DNA from: Acanthaster planci
Taxonomy: Eukaryota; Echinodermata; Asteroidea; Valvatida; Acanthasteridae
Length of the DNA: 64,000 bases
Reading direction: 5' to 3'
Assembly: GCF_001949145.1 (NCBI RefSeq)
Contig: NW_019091364.1
Location: forward strand, 1,732,516 to 1,796,515
The position numbers were made by a program, and so were the translations under genes. Below, in pieces: positions 34,801 to 46,953 of this stretch. Each line of letters opens with the position of its first letter. Position 1 is the stretch's first letter. Under the pieces are notes generated by a model, which saw only the letters and a program-made list of their open reading frames with translations, was not told where the DNA came from and did no database searches.

Positions 34801-37800
34801 GTTGGAATAACCATTGCGGCTCACAAAATAGGTGTCCTGAAGTGGGTCACTTTTCTCGGTTGCCATGCCAATTGTGTTCCTAACTTGGGAAGGAGCATTC
34901 TCGGGTGTCGTCTAGGGTATCCCAGCGGGCTGGTTAGCAACGCAACACGAGACAAAAATTTTCACAAGTTGTGTGCCAACAAGGTGAGAGTGCCAAAAAA
35001 ACAGAAAAAAAAAACCCAGAGAAATGGAGAAGAAAGAGGAAGATGTGGGGGGGGGGTGATTTTGTGTGACCATTCGGCTTGGGTCCTGAGAGTTTGCTCA
35101 GCATATGGATCGGGTGCTTGCGTTGCCTGCTTTAAGAGGCTTGTTACTGCGAGCGGTTTGCGTCGCGGTCTGAGGCGGGCAAGTCTTCCACTAATGGTGA
35201 AATAAATGAGAAACGACATTGATTCTTGGGTTGCTGAGCTTTGAATGTCGCCATTTATCATCGCTTGTGACAGATTTTTGTTAGCTCGATTGGGAAGCTG
35301 GCCATAACACTGAACTTTTTGAGGAGGGGGGGTTTGAAAAAAAGAGGTATGTAATGTGATACCTGGAGTGATAGAATTCAGAGTATCTCAAAAAGTAACC
35401 ATGTCTGTCCTGGACGTCAAAATTACCTAGACTGGTTATTAGCATTGACTTTGTACCATATCTCTGGGGGAGAAATTTGCATTGGATTTAAGAATTCGCA
35501 GCTCTGTCATTTCTAGTTTTGAGTGTTCTTCTCCCACACCATGCCCCCACCCCTCACCCCGCCCCCTCCCAAGAAAAGAGTCGGTGGTCGTTGGTTTCCA
35601 AAACATATTAAAGCTCAGACCTTTTACAGTGCAGGTGGACTGGTCCCACGACTCTCCTGCACTGCTGCTGCTGGGCATTACATCCAGGCACCAGTCTGCG
35701 GGGATTCGCTCAACATCTCGTAACATTATAGCCTCGCAGTTGGCGGACCTTTGCGTATAAAAAAGCCTTACCATGACAGAGTGCTTGTGTGTTGAGGTTT
35801 GACATTTAGGGTCGATTTGAAGTGACATTAGAAAACCTGAATACTTACGGACATGACAAGTGGATTTACAGAGAGTGAATAGGCCGTGCATCACTATCAT
35901 TAGAAATTATTCCTATGTACTCCTCAGAGTGAAACCCAATGATTCAACAATGAATATGTCAGTGGTCACAGGCAAACAGAACTGCAGGATTTAGCAGGGA
36001 AGGATTACATGTACATGTAGGTGGGTGTACATGTGGTTTCCTGTGACATCTGCGACTGAATAACAGTCTAACAGCCTATTTATTTCAATTATTTCACGAC
36101 CGTTGTTTGAGTTGATCTGTGGTGTTGGACTCGCGTCTGTTCTCTTTCTTGCATTGGAGCATTGGGGCAGGTTGAAGGATTTCAAGTTATCTTCATCTCC
36201 TTCATTGTTTCATGTGGGTCTTGATCTGCTTTCATGCTACAGCCTTCCCCCATACTTACCCTCGCCCATCCCCGGCTACCTGTGAACTCATCACATCAGA
36301 ATGGAAAAAAAAAAAAGAGACGGAAAACCAGACCAGTTGTTGAATCTTCACCCTTGCTGGGGAGGGGGTTGGGGGTATCTGACCAGTCTGATGGGAGGAA
36401 ATTAAACCGATCCCGGCTGCCGCTGCCACTTTGGTCCCGTCCTTTTGTGGCAGTATGGATCGGGGAGCGGCCAGCACGTGAGGAGAAATGGATTGATGGG
36501 CTGTTCCGGCATCCCATGAGAGGGGTCAGCCATATGGTGCTGTGCAGTGTGTACACACGGTCAGATTTTGGCCGTGTTTGCTCTGCTTTCCAGCCGTGTT
36601 GCAGCTCATATTTGTTCAGTTTTTTATTTTCAAGTGGTTCCAGCACCTTGATTTTTCACAGGTTGAAGTTTTTTTGGAGACTGATGTCATGGGCACACAT
36701 GTACATGGTCATGTTCTCCCCTGTACCAGGTAGACGGCAGATCCAAAGTTTGCATAAATTGATGATTTCTGTTTAGTGGAATTTGGTTATAAGTATACCA
36801 TAACCTACAAAGGTACATGCACATGTCTACTTCAAGTCCCTAAAAGGGACCGTGCGATTCATGGAAGAGCTTGGCACCATAGCACTCGCATACAAGTACA
36901 GCCATCTTTATGGATTCGGCAGCGCCCCCTGTCACCTGTTGATTGCCAGCTGGGATATCTCCAACTCTTGCTAATGACTGACACTGGTGTTGACACGATG
37001 GAGGTTGTGTGATTTGTTGGGACCGAGGGGGGGGAGCTTGCTGTCCGTGGGTGAGCATTAGGATGACCAACCGAGGATTGAATGTCATGCACGTGGGATG
37101 CTCTGATAAGGGAAAAAAACACACACCCTGTGAAACAGTGGAAATTGAATTCACTTGGAACAGTTGGAGAAGCTTTTAGGGTCACTCTAGAGGTACACGC
37201 GTAGAATTTTTTTGCCCATGTGACTGGATTGTGCTAAATGTAAACAATACCACCACATGTGGACCGCCTTGACCACGGTGATCACATATATCCCTACGGG
37301 CAGCTTCAGCCACGTACAAGCGCACGTACGAACGCTGCATGCTTGACTAGTTTATCTAGGATAAGTAGATTACCATCACAAGACGATGCTGTCATTACCA
37401 CCGCAACATGTAGCGGTCTAGCATGATTGTGACATCACAGGAAAAAGGTCCACACTAGCAGAGGTTGCTTTTTTAACGAGATTGTTTTCCTTAATATCGA
37501 CACTTGCACTTTCAAATGGTTTGTAATGTTGGTTTGACACATGAACCAAAAACAACCAGTTTTGAATGATATTTATGGTTTTCCCCGAGGGGAAGTCTTT
37601 TGTACTTAAAATCCCGTCAGCCATTGTTTTGTCTCTCCCTCTGAGGCCCAATAATACACTATCTACCAGTACATATGTGTGTATTCATGAAAGGTGGCTA
37701 TCTGACATTACAACTTATTGATGAAAAAATGGGGGCGTAATTACAACATATATCCGAGAGATTCATTCATCAGAAAGAACCAGAATAAGATAAGGACAAA

Positions 37801-39868
37801 ATACCCCCCCAAAAGACAGTAGATTACTACCTAATGGACGTTTGATACACAGGGGAATTCGTTACTTCAGAATTTAAGAAGCTGGTGAGATTGCCAAATT
37901 TTGTGAGCGTGTGTGAAAGGGAAGGGGAATTTAGTCGGTTATTTAAAGTACATGTACATGTATCACGGCAAACAGGACTTGTGGAAAGTGGGAGAGAGAT
38001 TCAAAGAAACAAGGCCACAAAGATTGAGGAGTAGAAACTGGAGACATTGATGAGGCTCTCGTGTGGGAGTACCCCTCATTGTGAGGAGTTTGGCCCCTCG
38101 TCCAAAGAGGGTTTAGTAGAGTCTTGTTTGTGGAGGTCAGACAGTAATTTGACCTTTAGGGATTTGTGAAAGTGGAATGAAACCGGACAAAAGAGGATGG
38201 ATGATTGAAGGGGAAAACAATTGAATTCAATTGACTGTATTCATGTGTTGGCCATCTTGAATTTAAAATGAGGTAAAACTTTCATGTCAAGAACCTGAGA
38301 TTAAAACTGAAAGCGACAAAATGAAAGCTCAGAACAAATTCATCCCATTTTTTGTGTCGAATACTTCCATATTTGGGATAAGAGATATCTTGATGTCTTA
38401 TGCCCTATTTAGAAAAATCTTGAAGTGAGGTCGAGAACCCAAAATAGTCTGGCACCATCCCATTTATCAGATTACATTGAATATGATAGATTCAGGGAAC
38501 AAGATAAAACTTGGCTCCCAGTAAAGGGCTATTCCAAGAGACAGAGTACGTGTAGGTAGGACTAACATAACGGAACATTCATTGGACAGAGCATGCATGA
38601 AGCAGCGTACAGTATCATATGCTGCGTGGTTATTGAAGAGAAAAACTTGTCTGAAATGTCAGATGCACAATTTACATTTTGAAATGGAGAAGATTTAGGC
38701 TTTGGCACCACAGAGGAAGATGAGGGAGCTTAACCTTTGAGATTTGAATGGGAATGATTCATCTGAGCGCAGATAAATATGAGCGGTGTCAGGAGGATAA
38801 TGGGGATTTGCAAGAAATAACAGTGAAAATGTCCATCACAGAGCTCTGTTGGTATTTCTGTTTTTCTTTCTGTCGGGCGAGTTGAACTGTGAAGTTGAAT
38901 GCGGAAATGTCAAGATGCGATGTGTCTAGTGTTGCATCTCTGTGTGTCTTTTGCGCTTTGTTGAACTCCTCGGCTGTCGGAATTGTGCCGCTATCCTGCA
39001 AGTTGTGGCTTGGCTTGTCTCGGACAAGCCAATCAGAAGAAAAGTTATTTTTCACTAATCTTGTTGAATGTTGCGCTTTGAATACTGGCCGGTGAAATCT
39101 GATGATCCGTTGTGGGAAAGTGTTGTTGCACCCAAGCTCATGTTTTAAAAAGCAAAGCAATGGAAATGTACAAAGGGTTACGTTTGTAAAGTTTAAGGAC
39201 CACTACCCTATAAAAAAAAAAAGTGAGTCGTTTATTTGCAATCGTGCACGTTTCCAGAGAAATTTAGAGAGGCTGTAACCCAACACAGAACTTTAAAATA
39301 TCTTAAATAAACTATTGATTTCGCTGGCTGTACAAAACAAACAAATGACCAATCCGTACGACGTTTTATCAAGTGCAGCATTTTGCCAATAAATAAAGTT
39401 AATCAGTAACTGGCCTTGTCATTAAAATACCCAGTCTCACGAATGTCTTCAGTTCTGAATGCATCGGGGGGATAAAAGCATCGATAGGAATGGAAAGAAG
39501 GACCTGGTAATAATTTTCCAAAGGTTTAGAAAATTGTCAACCAGGTTTTATTTTGTAACTATTTGGTTACCTGTACATGGTATTTGGTCATTTGAGGGAG
39601 GGTTGCTGTGGTTTCCCAGCGTCGACTGCACTCTTTGATGATATTGAAGGGCTTCAGTTTCCACGGCCAATCTGTTTTTTCTTTCATTTGTGAAATTTTT
39701 ATGTAACAACCGTGGAACCGAATCTTTGACTGGTGAGTTGGTGTTGTTTTTTACGTGTTCGTGGGTGCAGAGTAAATTTGTGTCAAGTTAATCATAGAAA
39801 GCTTCAGTCGGAGACAACTGTTGAGAAAATAATCAGAGTTGTAATGTGATAATTTTACAGAAATAGTT

Positions 39869-40117
39869 GGGTCATTCTATTTTGGGGGTCCAACAGTGTG
39901 ACCTACATGTACAGTATTTGGTGTCTCTGTTACACCCGACCTGTGGAAGTTGATGTGGAAGTATCATTGAAATGATTTTAAGCTGCATTTGTTTGTTTGG
40001 CAGGTATTTCACATTATTTAGAAATTAATGACTGTGTTCCAACGTGCAAAATTCTTTGTCAAATGTGACACCCCCCCCAAAAAAATCCAAATTGGAGCCC
40101 AAATTTATAGAATGACC
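39869..40117. mobile_element. MITE-like non-autonomous DNA transposon, family A, copy 2
   Basis: A diverged homologue of 11561-11788. The left end is GGGTCATTCTATTTTGGGGG. The right end, reversed, gives GGTCATTCTATAAATTTGGG. The same subterminal GTGTGAC and GTCTCTGTTACA blocks and the internal GTTTGGCAGGTA block occur in the same order. An 8-C run has expanded near the right end. No coding capacity. Confidence 0.78.
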
Positions 40118-43100
40118 TAAAACTTGTGAGTTGGCACAGGGTTAGTAAACTTGGTTTGTGAGGTGCTTCACGAAAATGTTAGCCAACAGCTTATAACTTT
40201 GTCATGTCTAAAAGCTGAAGTTTCACTTTGCCACCTATTGAAGTTGGGAACTACCAGACAATTTAGTGTGAAACTATCTCCATCAGATGGAGTTGGAAAT
40301 AGGAATCACTGGAGCGGAAGCTCGTCTGGTTCAGTTGAATGAACGTCACTTGACTTCACTTGTCTCATCCCTAGTTCCACTTGAATAGAGAACATCTTTA
40401 TAAATGTGAAACCACTGAGCTAAACAAATTTGTGTGCCGTCAAATCTGTGTGGAGCCTTTCACTGTTGAGAGTTTACATATCTGTCGCATTGAGTTGCCG
40501 TAGAATGGAATCCAAAATGGTCTTTGTCTCAGATGCATCAACCTCTCTCTCAGAGGTATCTTATTTTTTCTGGCATTCTAGTGCCCTTTGAAGATGTTTG
40601 ATTGGGGTATTGGTAAGAAGTCACCAATCTTGCTCTTTTTTTAATGGTGTGTTTTATTGCTATTAATTAAAACCAAACGGGGATGAGACAACTGCATCAT
40701 GTGTAAGAAGCAGACGCTAAAGGACAGGCAATTTGCCCCTTTAAAAGAGTCGAGATTTGCAAAGATGTCCTCTGTGATGTCGAGCCAGGGCCCTTGCTGC
40801 TGCCCTGCCCGGTACCCTGCATTTCAGCGACTTTCAAGTAATTACAGTAATAGACCATAAATCATCGGGCGATTCTCTCTCGGCGCGGCTCAAATGACGG
40901 TGGTGCTGTAATCACCCGATGTGCGCCTCGGCGCTGAGCCTAGACACACGTGCAGACGTTCCAATCGGCTGGTGTGCCCGACGCTTTGCCACTGCTTTGC
41001 CCCATGCCATTATCAATCTCGGCTCAAGCATTTCACACTTCAGGAGTGGATAAAAATTGAAAGAAGAAAAACAGGGTATGCTCTCAAAAGGCGGCAGGGA
41101 ATCAAAGCGAGCATAGGGTGGTGCAAAGGAAAAACAATAAAGAAAAGGGAGCCGGCAGTTGGAGAGGAAATCACATCATACTTGAAGCATTTATACAGTG
41201 AATCTGACAGAGAACCGAAACCAGAACTGAGCTATCAAATTTAGTGCCGTTCAGTTTCAGAAATCTGTGTCCGTTTCTCAGTAACTCAGAATCTAATACA
41301 ATTAAAAACTCCTCGTCTCAAGGAGACCACAACAAGCGTCAGGCTCAACGAAAGGTACAAAAGCAGAATTTCCTCAAAAATAAAAAGCGCGACATAGCCA
41401 CTGAAGTCTCCATGCGTGCAAGCGCAAAACATGTCTACATTGTAAAATACAGTTTTGAATAGAGCATTTTTTTCTGATGTCATGGATGTAGATTGATCTA
41501 ACATTTCTGTCAGGTACACGTAGCCTGGGAGATTAGCTAGTGGTCTGGGGTTATGCTTCCTCCACAGTCACCACATGGATTTTGTTGGGAATCCATTTGG
41601 CATATGTACTGTGCTTGTCATGCTCATATTTTCATCTTTCTTCTTGCCAGTTGGTGATCCGTAACTTTTAGCAGTGTCAATGGCATATTGCCAGAAATGA
41701 ATCGTTAACAATAATGACAATTTACAATGGATCTCTCCCTGTTTGTACGTTGTGAACGTTTTTTTTTTCTTTGACTGTATCGCACACTTAAAAATTCCAC
41801 TGATGAGGGTAAATGAAATTGCACAGAGGTTGAATATTACGTACAATGCCTTCCAGCCCAGCTGTCACCGTACTGGTAATTACCCATGGAGTGGCCCATT
41901 CAGACTTTCAACGGACGACTGCACTCGGCACATTCCTGTTCCGCACGCACACCGCGTGCACCTCACAGGCTGGCATTTGCATAAATCATTCAATTGCGAT
42001 TCGGTATGACCCATCCGAGGATTGGTAGACATGTTACGGTCTTTTTCCCATGGCTTGTTAACGTCCCGTTGGTGGCCTGTTAGCAGCCAGTTAAGGGGCC
42101 TGTTGGGAGATCAGCCATGGTCACATGAGCTGAGCTGTGCAGAAATTCCTGGCAGTCAGGCTCCAGAGAGACAGATTTGTTGCATACATATAAACTCACT
42201 GCAAGTCCAGTCGCCAGACTTTTCTTGTTTAAATGTCTTGGTCAATGCCACTTCATTTTCCATCACAGAAACATCAAATTCTCCAAAGGGAGTCAAAATT
42301 CTGAAGATTCAGAGGTGAAGACCAGGACCATAGACACAAAACAGGAGTTTTGAATTTGTTGAATGTGATGGGAATTGGTTGGGCCAAATTTTAGGGATCA
42401 CATTTTCGTCAGTTTATGGTGAATTTCAGAACAATTTTCAGAACATTTGGATCTGGTAACTGTCCAAGTTTAACAAAGTTGCCGGAAATTTAGGTCCAGT
42501 GAACAAAAAAGGACAAGATTTTATTGGTCTACAATGAGTTTAGGTGTGATGACTGCCTTCACCCCTCCTTAAACACCCCCCCCTCAAAAATTGCACCGTG
42601 ACTGTCTCTGATATTCAAGCCACCAAAACGTCCTGTCCCCATTTGCCCAGCTGCAAATTGTACACCACGGGTACCTTTCTCCATCAGCTGCGTCACATTG
42701 GATGTTGTGGCTCTGCGGGTCTGATGGGGACCCACGCGTGGCATCGCCCCCCTTCCCATCATTTTGTGGGTGGCGAGCAAACACCTCTTGAAGGGCCCTG
42801 TGCTTGCTTTGGCCAGTCTTTCGGGTGTGCTTCTAACACGTCACAGATGTTTGCAGATGTTGGTGACGTCTGGCCGCGAGTGAGTGGTATGCATCTTGGG
42901 CTCTCATCGAGTGAATTTTAATCAGGACCAAGATCCCTGCAAAATTAGAACTAAATTGACACTCAGATCTGACATTTTGAACTGTATTTGAAAAAAAAAC
43001 CTTTTGTCAGCAATGAAGGAAACGACCCGTAAAAGCCCTTTTTTTTTAAAGTAAACTTGATGCATATTGACAGGCCCGCCAACGAGGCCCCCTCTCCCCC

Positions 43101-43818
43101 AAAGGCACAAAACATAAGCATCAAAACTATCTATTGTCCTTACCATGCTCCCCCCCCACTAGCTGGTACCGTGGTCCCCTCCCCCTCACCCTAATGGCAG
43201 AAGCCGGCAACAGGGAAGCAACTGTAGAACTGTGTAATGGTTAGGAGTAATTTAGCTTTGGGACAGAGGTCATAGCGGAGCAAGGTTAGTGATTAGACAG
43301 GTACAGGTAGGGTCTAAAGCATGTAGGACAAGGGGTAGGGACAGGGTTAAAAGAAACGGAATTGGTGTTGGCAAATGTTCTCACTTTGCCGCGTTGTGGC
43401 GAGACAGTGCGCTGCCAGTTTTCTCGGCCCTTAGATCTGTAAAGCCTAAAGACTTGTTCGGAAACATTGGAGAGAAGAAAAGAAGATGGATGCCATACGT
43501 GTGTTAATTCAGTGAGTGCTTGCCTCCCCTGTTCCCCCAAAGTGAGTTTCAGGATATCCACACTGTTCCATTACCATCGCATTCACTGTAAATCTTGTTC
43601 ATTATCCGACCAGAATCTCGTTTAGAAAAAACCCCCAAAACAAAAACCCGACTTGTAATTTATGCCCTCAAACCCCAAGCCCATGAAACCTCTCAGAATC
43701 ATGCATTACATCCAGGGCTCTGCGAATACACTCAGTGACTGCCACATATCGTGTTTCGCAAAAGCAATTTGAGGACTGAATCTGTACTTATCCACGGGTC
43801 ATTTTTACGAATTTTTAG

Positions 43819-43880
43819 CTCTTTTTCCTCCCTGTTTTTTTCTGACTCTCGCTCTCTCTTTCGCTGTCTCTCTCTCTCTC
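43819..43880. repeat. Polypyrimidine tract
   Basis: About 60 nt almost wholly C/T, ending in a (TC)n run, followed shortly by GTTCTGCAG. It could look like a very strong splice acceptor, but the next 33 nt up to a GTAAGT are closed in two of three frames, including the one that would fit the exon at 30153. I therefore call it a simple repeat. Confidence 0.6.
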
Positions 43881-44392
43881 GGGTCCTTGATTGTTCTGCA
43901 GATAAGAGAACACGCGCAGAAATAATGATTAATAGTAAGTTTTACCGTAGAATCGTGCGTGTGCTGTATGAATAGGGTCTTATGGTTTTCGGTGGCTAGT
44001 AAGGATGTGAGCTTAGGCCAACCAAAATGTTGGTACGTTTCTCATTACGATCAGAGAAAAATAAGGTGGGTCGGTGATTTGTTTGTTTGTTTTTTTTTTC
44101 TCTGCACTTTGTACCCAACATGTTAGTTTTGGGGGTGACGTTCCATTGTTTGTGTATGCAGGCCTGTGTAAATGTCAGATTTAATACCATGCATGTCAAC
44201 ACTGCATATTGTTCGGCGTGTTTACAAGTTGAGTGGGGCGGGAGTATCCGAATTCAGGATCAAGATGGTTGTACATATGTGATACCTAAGAAAGAGTGAT
44301 TTTTTTTTATCAAGCTGACGGGCTGAGAGAGACAAAAACAGAGGACAAAAAAATTAACAATAATTATGACAATAGTCATAGACATTTAAGAA

Positions 44393-44424
44393 GCACTTTC
44401 CATGTCACGGACATCTCAAAGTGC
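44393..44424. repeat. Nested inverted repeat (repeat-family hairpin)
   Basis: GCACTTT (44393-44399) pairs with AAAGTGC (44418-44424), and inside it ATGTC pairs with GACAT around ACG. This layout matches a short AGCGCTTT...AAAGCGCT dispersed repeat that I recall from marine invertebrate assemblies. Only one copy is seen here. Confidence 0.55.
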
Positions 44425-45989
44425 CGTACAGTTGCGACAGGTACAACATTTTACAAATTAATTCAAAGTATGAAAGGTAAAAGGCAACAAGAGATTAAAA
44501 GCTACAAAAAGATTAAAATTTGGCCGTTTGGGATTGGCACTGTATTTAGTTTTTCACATTTTTTTAGCAATTTTTCCAGTAGAAAGGCGTTGATTCTGCG
44601 CGGTTGTTTAGGTCTGGGGTGGATACCTTGAGAGGCGATGACATGTATATTTTTGTATGGCCTTAACTAGATTTATGCAAAGATGATGGAGTAGTCAGTT
44701 TGGATTTAAAAGAGGGCGAGAGATATTCCTGAGGTGGATGTGTGCGAAAGCCAGCATCACTAGGGAGTCGGCGTGTTGGGCATTTTGTTTCCGCTGATGA
44801 CTTTATCTGAGCGTCAATTTAATCATGCCCCGCCCTCTTCTCTCTTCCTGTGCCGAGCGTAGTCTGTCTTTAATGAGATAATGCCCTTAGCTCTTCCGAA
44901 TTGAAAGAAAAATTTAATTTGTGAATCTGATCGGAATTGTCTGTTTTGTAATCTAATACTCGGCATTTTTTCACATTTTGTTGCCGTCAAATAGACTATA
45001 ACTGAAAACTGCTCGGGTTCCATGTCAGTTCAAAACAAGTTTGAACAGAGAAATTGATGGGAATAAGAGATGTGTTTATTGTAATGATTTTTCTCTCTCC
45101 AGTAGATTGCTGCGCAAGGTATATTTGATTTCACATCAAGCATTTGCAGAAGACAATTTCAGGTTTTTGAGTAGAATCGTCTTCGTCATTCCTCTGAGGA
45201 AACAATAGCCGTAGCAGATGTGTAAATGAATCGTCATGTCCCCCGATACTTTTAATGAAATCCACAAAGATTAAGCTTACTGTTGGAGACTCCAATCCCT
45301 CGAAAAGAACTGATTGCTTGAACTGGATGAAAAGAAAATTACACAGACAGCCAAAAAAAAAAAAAGAGATGAAAAGAACAGAGAGAAAGAGTCAGTAGAA
45401 CTTCAAATTTCATGAAAACATTTAAGGAATTCAAATGTCCCCCCCCCACAAATCTACACTCATGAATACCGTTTTGGAATAAAGGGCTCCTTTTATAGTT
45501 AAAACAGCATTGTTTATTGGAATCTATCTCTTTGTTTTGACATACAATCCCCATTCTTAGACATCAGCTAGCGATTCATGGCCGCATTTTTGGCATTCTA
45601 CCAGTATCCGGTTCATAGAAGTGTGACGTCACTTTGAGTTTTAAACCATGCCCACTGCGCGTAGAGCCACATGGAACCGTGGAACCGGAAGATAATGCTC
45701 AGCGTGGGGGCTCATCCAATGGAGGCATGCAACCAGTGATGCATGCATGTTTATCATGAAGTCACTTAGAAGCGGATTCATAGATGCATTTGTACTCATG
45801 GGGTTTTTTTTTCTAATGTTTCTAGGAATATTTTTGTGTTTTGCGGCATATTAATGTGTTTACTGGTGTTTCAGGGTTCACTCTTTGTATTCAACTTGCT
45901 GTATGGATCATGCTCCCTGTCACGTCATATTCAATCTTTTTTTGGAGGTATGTTAATAATATCGGATAGAGCAAGCGTTTCTAAATTGT

Positions 45990-46231
45990 TTTAGTCAGCC
46001 AGACCTGGTTAAGCACAAAATATACTTAAGCGTGAAAAAACCTTGCTTAAAAAAAAGCAAGGTTACCAGCTCAAACTCTATTTGATTGTCATGCTAACCA
46101 AAAGACAGCTAAATACGATCCCAAAACAATATACATCACATGGGGTTTGGGCTGCTTACCTGATTTATTAAGCAGGGTTTTTTGCACTTAAGCAAATTTT
46201 GTGCTTAAGCAGCTCTATGAAATTGGCCCAC
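45990..46231. mobile_element. MITE-like palindromic element rich in GCTTAAGC (family C)
   Basis: Two long inverted arms, about 46005-46069 and 46152-46212, pair over roughly 60 bp. The left arm reads CTGGTTAAGCACAAAATATA and continues to a CCTTGCTTAA block. The right arm, reversed, reads CTGCTTAAGCACAAAATTTG and continues to a CCCTGCTTAA block. A nested hairpin (CCTTGCTT/AAGCAAGG, 46041-46062) lies in the left arm. The right end carries CTATGAAATTGGCCCA, a phrase I associate by recall with an echinoderm repeat. No coding capacity; outer ends are diverged. Confidence 0.7.
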
Positions 46232-46830
46232 TGGTATATGTACATGCGCGCCTGTTTACATGTAAACAGCACAGTTGATGTTGGTTTTTTTAATATTGGA
46301 GATCTTTTGGGTGGTATAGAGATTTTTAAGTGTTTTGTTGCGGATGGGTTTTTTTTTCAAGGATTTGGTCAACGTTGATATTTGGACAGTGGATTTTCAT
46401 TTGAAATTCACGGTATGTTAGTGACTATGTTCTGATTTCCCCAGTGACTGTTTGCCTTTATTGCCCAGGCTGGGTTGTTCTGTGCTCCCGACGTACCAGG
46501 TGACAAATTCTCCAATCGCAAGTCAGTTTCTGTACTATGTATTTTGCTGCTGCGTGGAAATGCTAAAACGCATTTCCTCAGGTGCATTGATGGGAGTGGC
46601 ATTGATGCATTGAATGCAAACACCGAACACACCGTCAGCTGATAACCGTCCCGAGTTGCAACAGAACGTTAAACAACCCCTCAGCCCTCTCCAACCGACA
46701 GTCCACCCCCCCATAAACCATCTCCTACCTAGTACCAATTCCCCCTTTGCTCTGCCCCGCGCCTCAATTAGCATGCGGAGTACCGTTTTTTTCTCCGGCT
46801 CGGCTAGATTACCGGACATTGCGCACGCAC

Positions 46831-46953
46831 CTCCGCTGTGTAGCCCCCCGACTTCCTGTTGTCGGGAAACATGTCGGCGCTGAGGTCGCTGCGGACCGAA
46901 GACACGTAGCCCAGCTTGTGCAGCTGCCCAGTGGAGGGCATGCAGTAGGCTTG
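46831..46953 (-). CDS. Internal exon of an unidentified minus-strand gene
   Basis: On the minus strand, acceptor ATTCTGTTTCACAG precedes 123 nt open in one frame, followed by GTGCGT as donor. Both ends fall on codon boundaries (phase 0-0), giving 41 codons. The exon starts QAYCMPSTGQLHKLGYVSS and ends DMFPDNRKSGGYTAE. Thirty-six of 41 codons end in G or C and the exon is far more GC-rich than its flanks, the signature of real coding sequence in this A+T-leaning region. I do not recognise the family. It has one Cys and no membrane segment, and is rich in Ser, Gly and charged residues, as in a soluble or cytoplasmic linker. If unspliced, the frame stops at 46804. No other exon of this gene could be identified, so it may be nested in the IA-2 gene or mark a neighbour. 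Confidence 0.7.

Larger units (their letters stand above)
30221..46830. other. Non-coding region after the last recognised IA-2 exon
   Basis: Most likely the next IA-2 intron, given the strong donor at 30221 and no terminal exon. It contains a possible old repeat (about 31690-31815), a MITE copy (39869-40117), a pyrimidine tract (43819-43880), a repeat-type hairpin (44393-44424), a MITE-like palindrome (about 45990-46231), and C/G runs such as 35047-35056 and 45439-45447. A 153-codon minus-strand frame at 35439-35900 has no clear splice or start support. Confidence 0.6.

Noticed and set aside
35439-35900. 153-codon minus-strand open frame with a coding-like middle (DVERIPADWCLDVMPSSSS)
   Set aside because: Strong donor-like GTAAG sites interrupt it, no matching acceptor is visible, and two other frames are also open over part of it. 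Insufficient support.
42817-42879. 63-nt phase 0-0 exon candidate (SFGCASNTSQ...) with good acceptor and GTGAGT
   Set aside because: The phase fits the IA-2 exon at 30153, but the peptide has no hydrophobic span and no similarity to the expected juxtamembrane or transmembrane region; probably chance.
43902-43934. 33-nt microexon candidate after the pyrimidine tract
   Set aside because: Closed in the phase required by the IA-2 exon at 30153 and too short to judge.
45880-45953. Hydrophobic frame (CIQLAVWIMLPVTSYSIFF) after TGGTGTTTCAG and before GTATGT, considered as the IA-2 transmembrane exon
   Set aside because: It needs an incoming phase-1 intron while the exon at 30153 ends in phase 0, and it lacks the charged stop-transfer residues expected.
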